Assembly: GCF_030064165.1 (NCBI RefSeq) | Contig: NZ_CP125947.1 | Location: 4,836,001 to 4,900,000 of the forward strand | Length of the DNA: 64,000 bases | Direction of reading: 5' to 3' | Source of the DNA: Comamonas resistens | GTDB taxonomy: Bacteria; Pseudomonadota; Gammaproteobacteria; Burkholderiales; Burkholderiaceae_C | Shown here: positions 62,547-64,000 of the stretch, piece after piece | Position numbering within the stretch: the first letter of the stretch is position 1 | Layout of the letters: each line of letters opens with the position of its first letter | Position numbers and translations under genes: made by a program | The notes under the pieces: model-generated | Seen by the model: the letters and a program-made list of their open reading frames with translations, nothing else | The model's database searches: none | Told to the model about the DNA's origin: nothing

Positions 62547-64000
62547 ATGACAGGCCCGGTATTCATGCTGCATTCCCATGGCAGTCCAGCAGCCTACGCG
62601 CATGCCAAGGACAACTCTGCAGCCATGGAGCCTGAAACCACCTTGTTTCGACAACTCAGCCAAGGGCTGGAGTATCTGAAACAGCACCTGACGCCGCTTC
62701 CTCAGCCGTTTCCAGGCTGCCTGCTGTTTTTCAGTGTTGCCGCACCTGGGCAGGCCGCAGCGGTCTTCCAGGTACGGGCTGGCACCTTGCAAGCCGCCTG
62801 GCGCGAGGGCTCGACACGCATTCGCCAATGGGCCTGGGCGCACAAGAAAAATGCGGTAGAGCTGCGCATCGACTGGGTGCAGGACATCATTCACATCGCT
62901 GCTGCTCCTGCCAACTGGGCAAGTAACCCTGCCACTTCCTGGGCACTTGCAGACGCCGAACTGGAACATATTGCGCTATTTCTACCCCTTCTCGGCGCAG
63001 ACCAGGCAAGCGCTGCGCCTGCAAAACCGGCTCTGCTGCTGAATTTGCAAGGCATTTATATCGACCGGCACGAAGCAGGCATTGTCGTGCCACGCCATCC
63101 CTCTTCATGGAGCCTGCCAAGTCATTGGTGCGCCACACATGGCCCTCTGCGTCCTGTGCTTCATGCACTCTTGCAGCAACAGCAAGAGGATGGAAGCTGG
63201 CCCGATGCCAACACCGCCGCAAAGCATCTGGGCCTCACCTATGCCCTGCTGCAAACGCAGCGTCAGGGACATCACCCAGATCTCGGTCATGCCATCCGCA
63301 AAGCGATGGCCTTTATTGAAGCAGGGCTTCCACACCTGGCCAAAGACGGTGTTTTGCAGTCCGCCGCCCTACTCGTGCTGGCGCGCCATCTGAATCAATA
63401 TCGCCCTCTCGCCACGCCGACCCCCGACACTTCGGGCCCACTGTTTCAGCACATGGAGCAACTGGCCCAACATCTGCTGGCTTCGCTGCAATCCGCCCTG
63501 CCTGCAGCCACCCTGGCCTGGACACACCTCGCCCTAACGGCTTTTGCACGCTGCAATATGCCCTCGAAAAACAGCGAAGTGCACAACGCGGCTCAACTCT
63601 GGCACGGCCAGCACAACTTCCAGCGCTGCACCAGAGTTGGTTTTGGGGTGCAGCATCACTCGCTCGCCTCCCAGCCTTGGCCTGAGATTGCCATGCTGGA
63701 AGCCTCGCTGCTGCCAATGGCCCCGCCTGCTGCAGACCAGTCAGCCGCTTCCAGCCAATGGAATGCGGAACTGCAAACGCTGCTTCAACGCCTGCAAAAA
63801 TGCATGCTGCTGCCAGAACAGGCCCTCTACCTACCACCAGCCATACGCCAGCAGGCGGCGTTTTTCAGTACGCGCCCCAGGCAGCCAAGCCGCTTTCTGC
63901 CGGCTGTACCGCCAGCACTGGCAGGTTTGTGCGAAGCCGCGCAGCTTTTGATCCGTGGCCTGGCAGCCACCGAGCACCTGATGCATTCACCGGCAGCGGC
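62547..64000 (+). CDS. unrecognised protein, 3' end beyond the window
   Basis: From the ATG at 62547 the frame is open to the right edge (about 484 codons) with clear coding character. I do not recognise the family. Features are a His-rich start (MLHSHGSPAAYAHAKD), a conserved-looking hydrophobic block (GCLLFFSVAAPGQAAAVFQV), a QQQEDGSWPDANTAAKH stretch that recalls the alpha-barrel repeats of prenyl cyclases (QxxDGSW), and many Ala/Leu/His-rich helices. No signal peptide is seen, so a cytoplasmic protein is likely. It follows the OmpA lipoprotein by 38 bp and may be co-transcribed. Confidence 0.7.
   Translation, partial: MTGPVFMLHSHGSPAAYAHAKDNSAAMEPETTLFRQLSQGLEYLKQHLTPLPQPFPGCLLFFSVAAPGQAAAVFQVRAGTLQAAWREGSTRIRQWAWAHKKNAVELRIDWVQDIIHIAAAPANWASNPATSWALADAELEHIALFLPLLGADQASAAPAKPALLLNLQGIYIDRHEAGIVVPRHPSSWSLPSHWCATHGPLRPVLHALLQQQQEDGSWPDANTAAKHLGLTYALLQTQRQGHHPDLGHAIRKAMAFIEAGLPHLAKDGVLQSAALLVLARHLNQYRPLATPTPDTSGPLFQHMEQLAQHLLASLQSALPAATLAWTHLALTAFARCNMPSKNSEVHNAAQLWHGQHNFQRCTRVGFGVQHHSLASQPWPEIAMLEASLLPMAPPAADQSAASSQWNAELQTLLQRLQKCMLLPEQALYLPPAIRQQAAFFSTRPRQPSRFLPAVPPALAGLCEAAQLLIRGLAATEHLMHSPAA

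Overview
The window looks like a Comamonadaceae (Betaproteobacteria) chromosome, most likely Comamonas or a close relative. The core genes on the right (trpE, a fused speD-speE, gph, rpe, apaG, thiL, pgpA, cinA) are of that kind. The left 37 kb is an accessory island that ends inside the trpG gene of the host trp operon. The left end of the island lies outside the window.

Island, left to right. Positions 1-730 are a patchwork of gene fragments (an unknown reading frame, an M20 peptidase piece, a DUF2946-like piece). Positions 757-3390 hold a minus-strand copper/periplasm group: PCu(A)C chaperone, SCO1-type protein, an exported DJ-1/PfpI protein and DUF2946. Positions 3642-6908 hold a nitrile hydratase cluster (alpha, beta, CobW-type GTPase activator) followed by an AhpC peroxiredoxin whose cysteine layout is the actinobacterial one. 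A GlxA-type AraC regulator, OsmC and a kdsA homologue follow. Positions 10698-17059 encode a compact cbb3-type oxidase (CcoN, monohaem CcoO, a dihaem cytochrome), a TsdA-like dihaem cytochrome and a CcoI-type copper ATPase. Positions 17257-19852 encode a persulfide dioxygenase-like MBL protein and a frameshifted phosphatase-sulfide:quinone reductase fusion. After a decayed two-component system comes a complete ccmABCDEFGHI operon, then dsbD, a TlpA-like protein, dsbG, DUF302, a TauE-type exporter, a flavin disulfide reductase, a DsrE-like protein and a LysR regulator. The island closes with xre, a LysR effector domain without HTH and a P4-type tyrosine integrase.

Together the island genes look like a portable respiratory module: reduced-sulfur oxidation feeding c-type cytochromes and a high-affinity oxidase, packaged with haem-attachment, disulfide and copper-delivery machinery. 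An AT-rich motif is shared upstream of the oxidase, ccm and (in weaker form) dsb gene groups, which suggests common control.

Host part. Only the first ten codons of trpG remain at 37140-37169 next to an AroQ-type mutase and trpE. Then come a chalcone isomerase-like protein, the speD-speE fusion, gph, a Baeyer-Villiger-type monooxygenase with an esterase, a LuxR regulator and an SDR, followed by housekeeping genes. The right end holds an L,D-transpeptidase and a TPR protein that share a C-terminal fold, a 1165-residue repeat protein with 79 tandem Asp-Asn-Thr units and seven 105-bp repeats behind a strong palindrome, an OmpA-family lipoprotein and a gene running off the edge.
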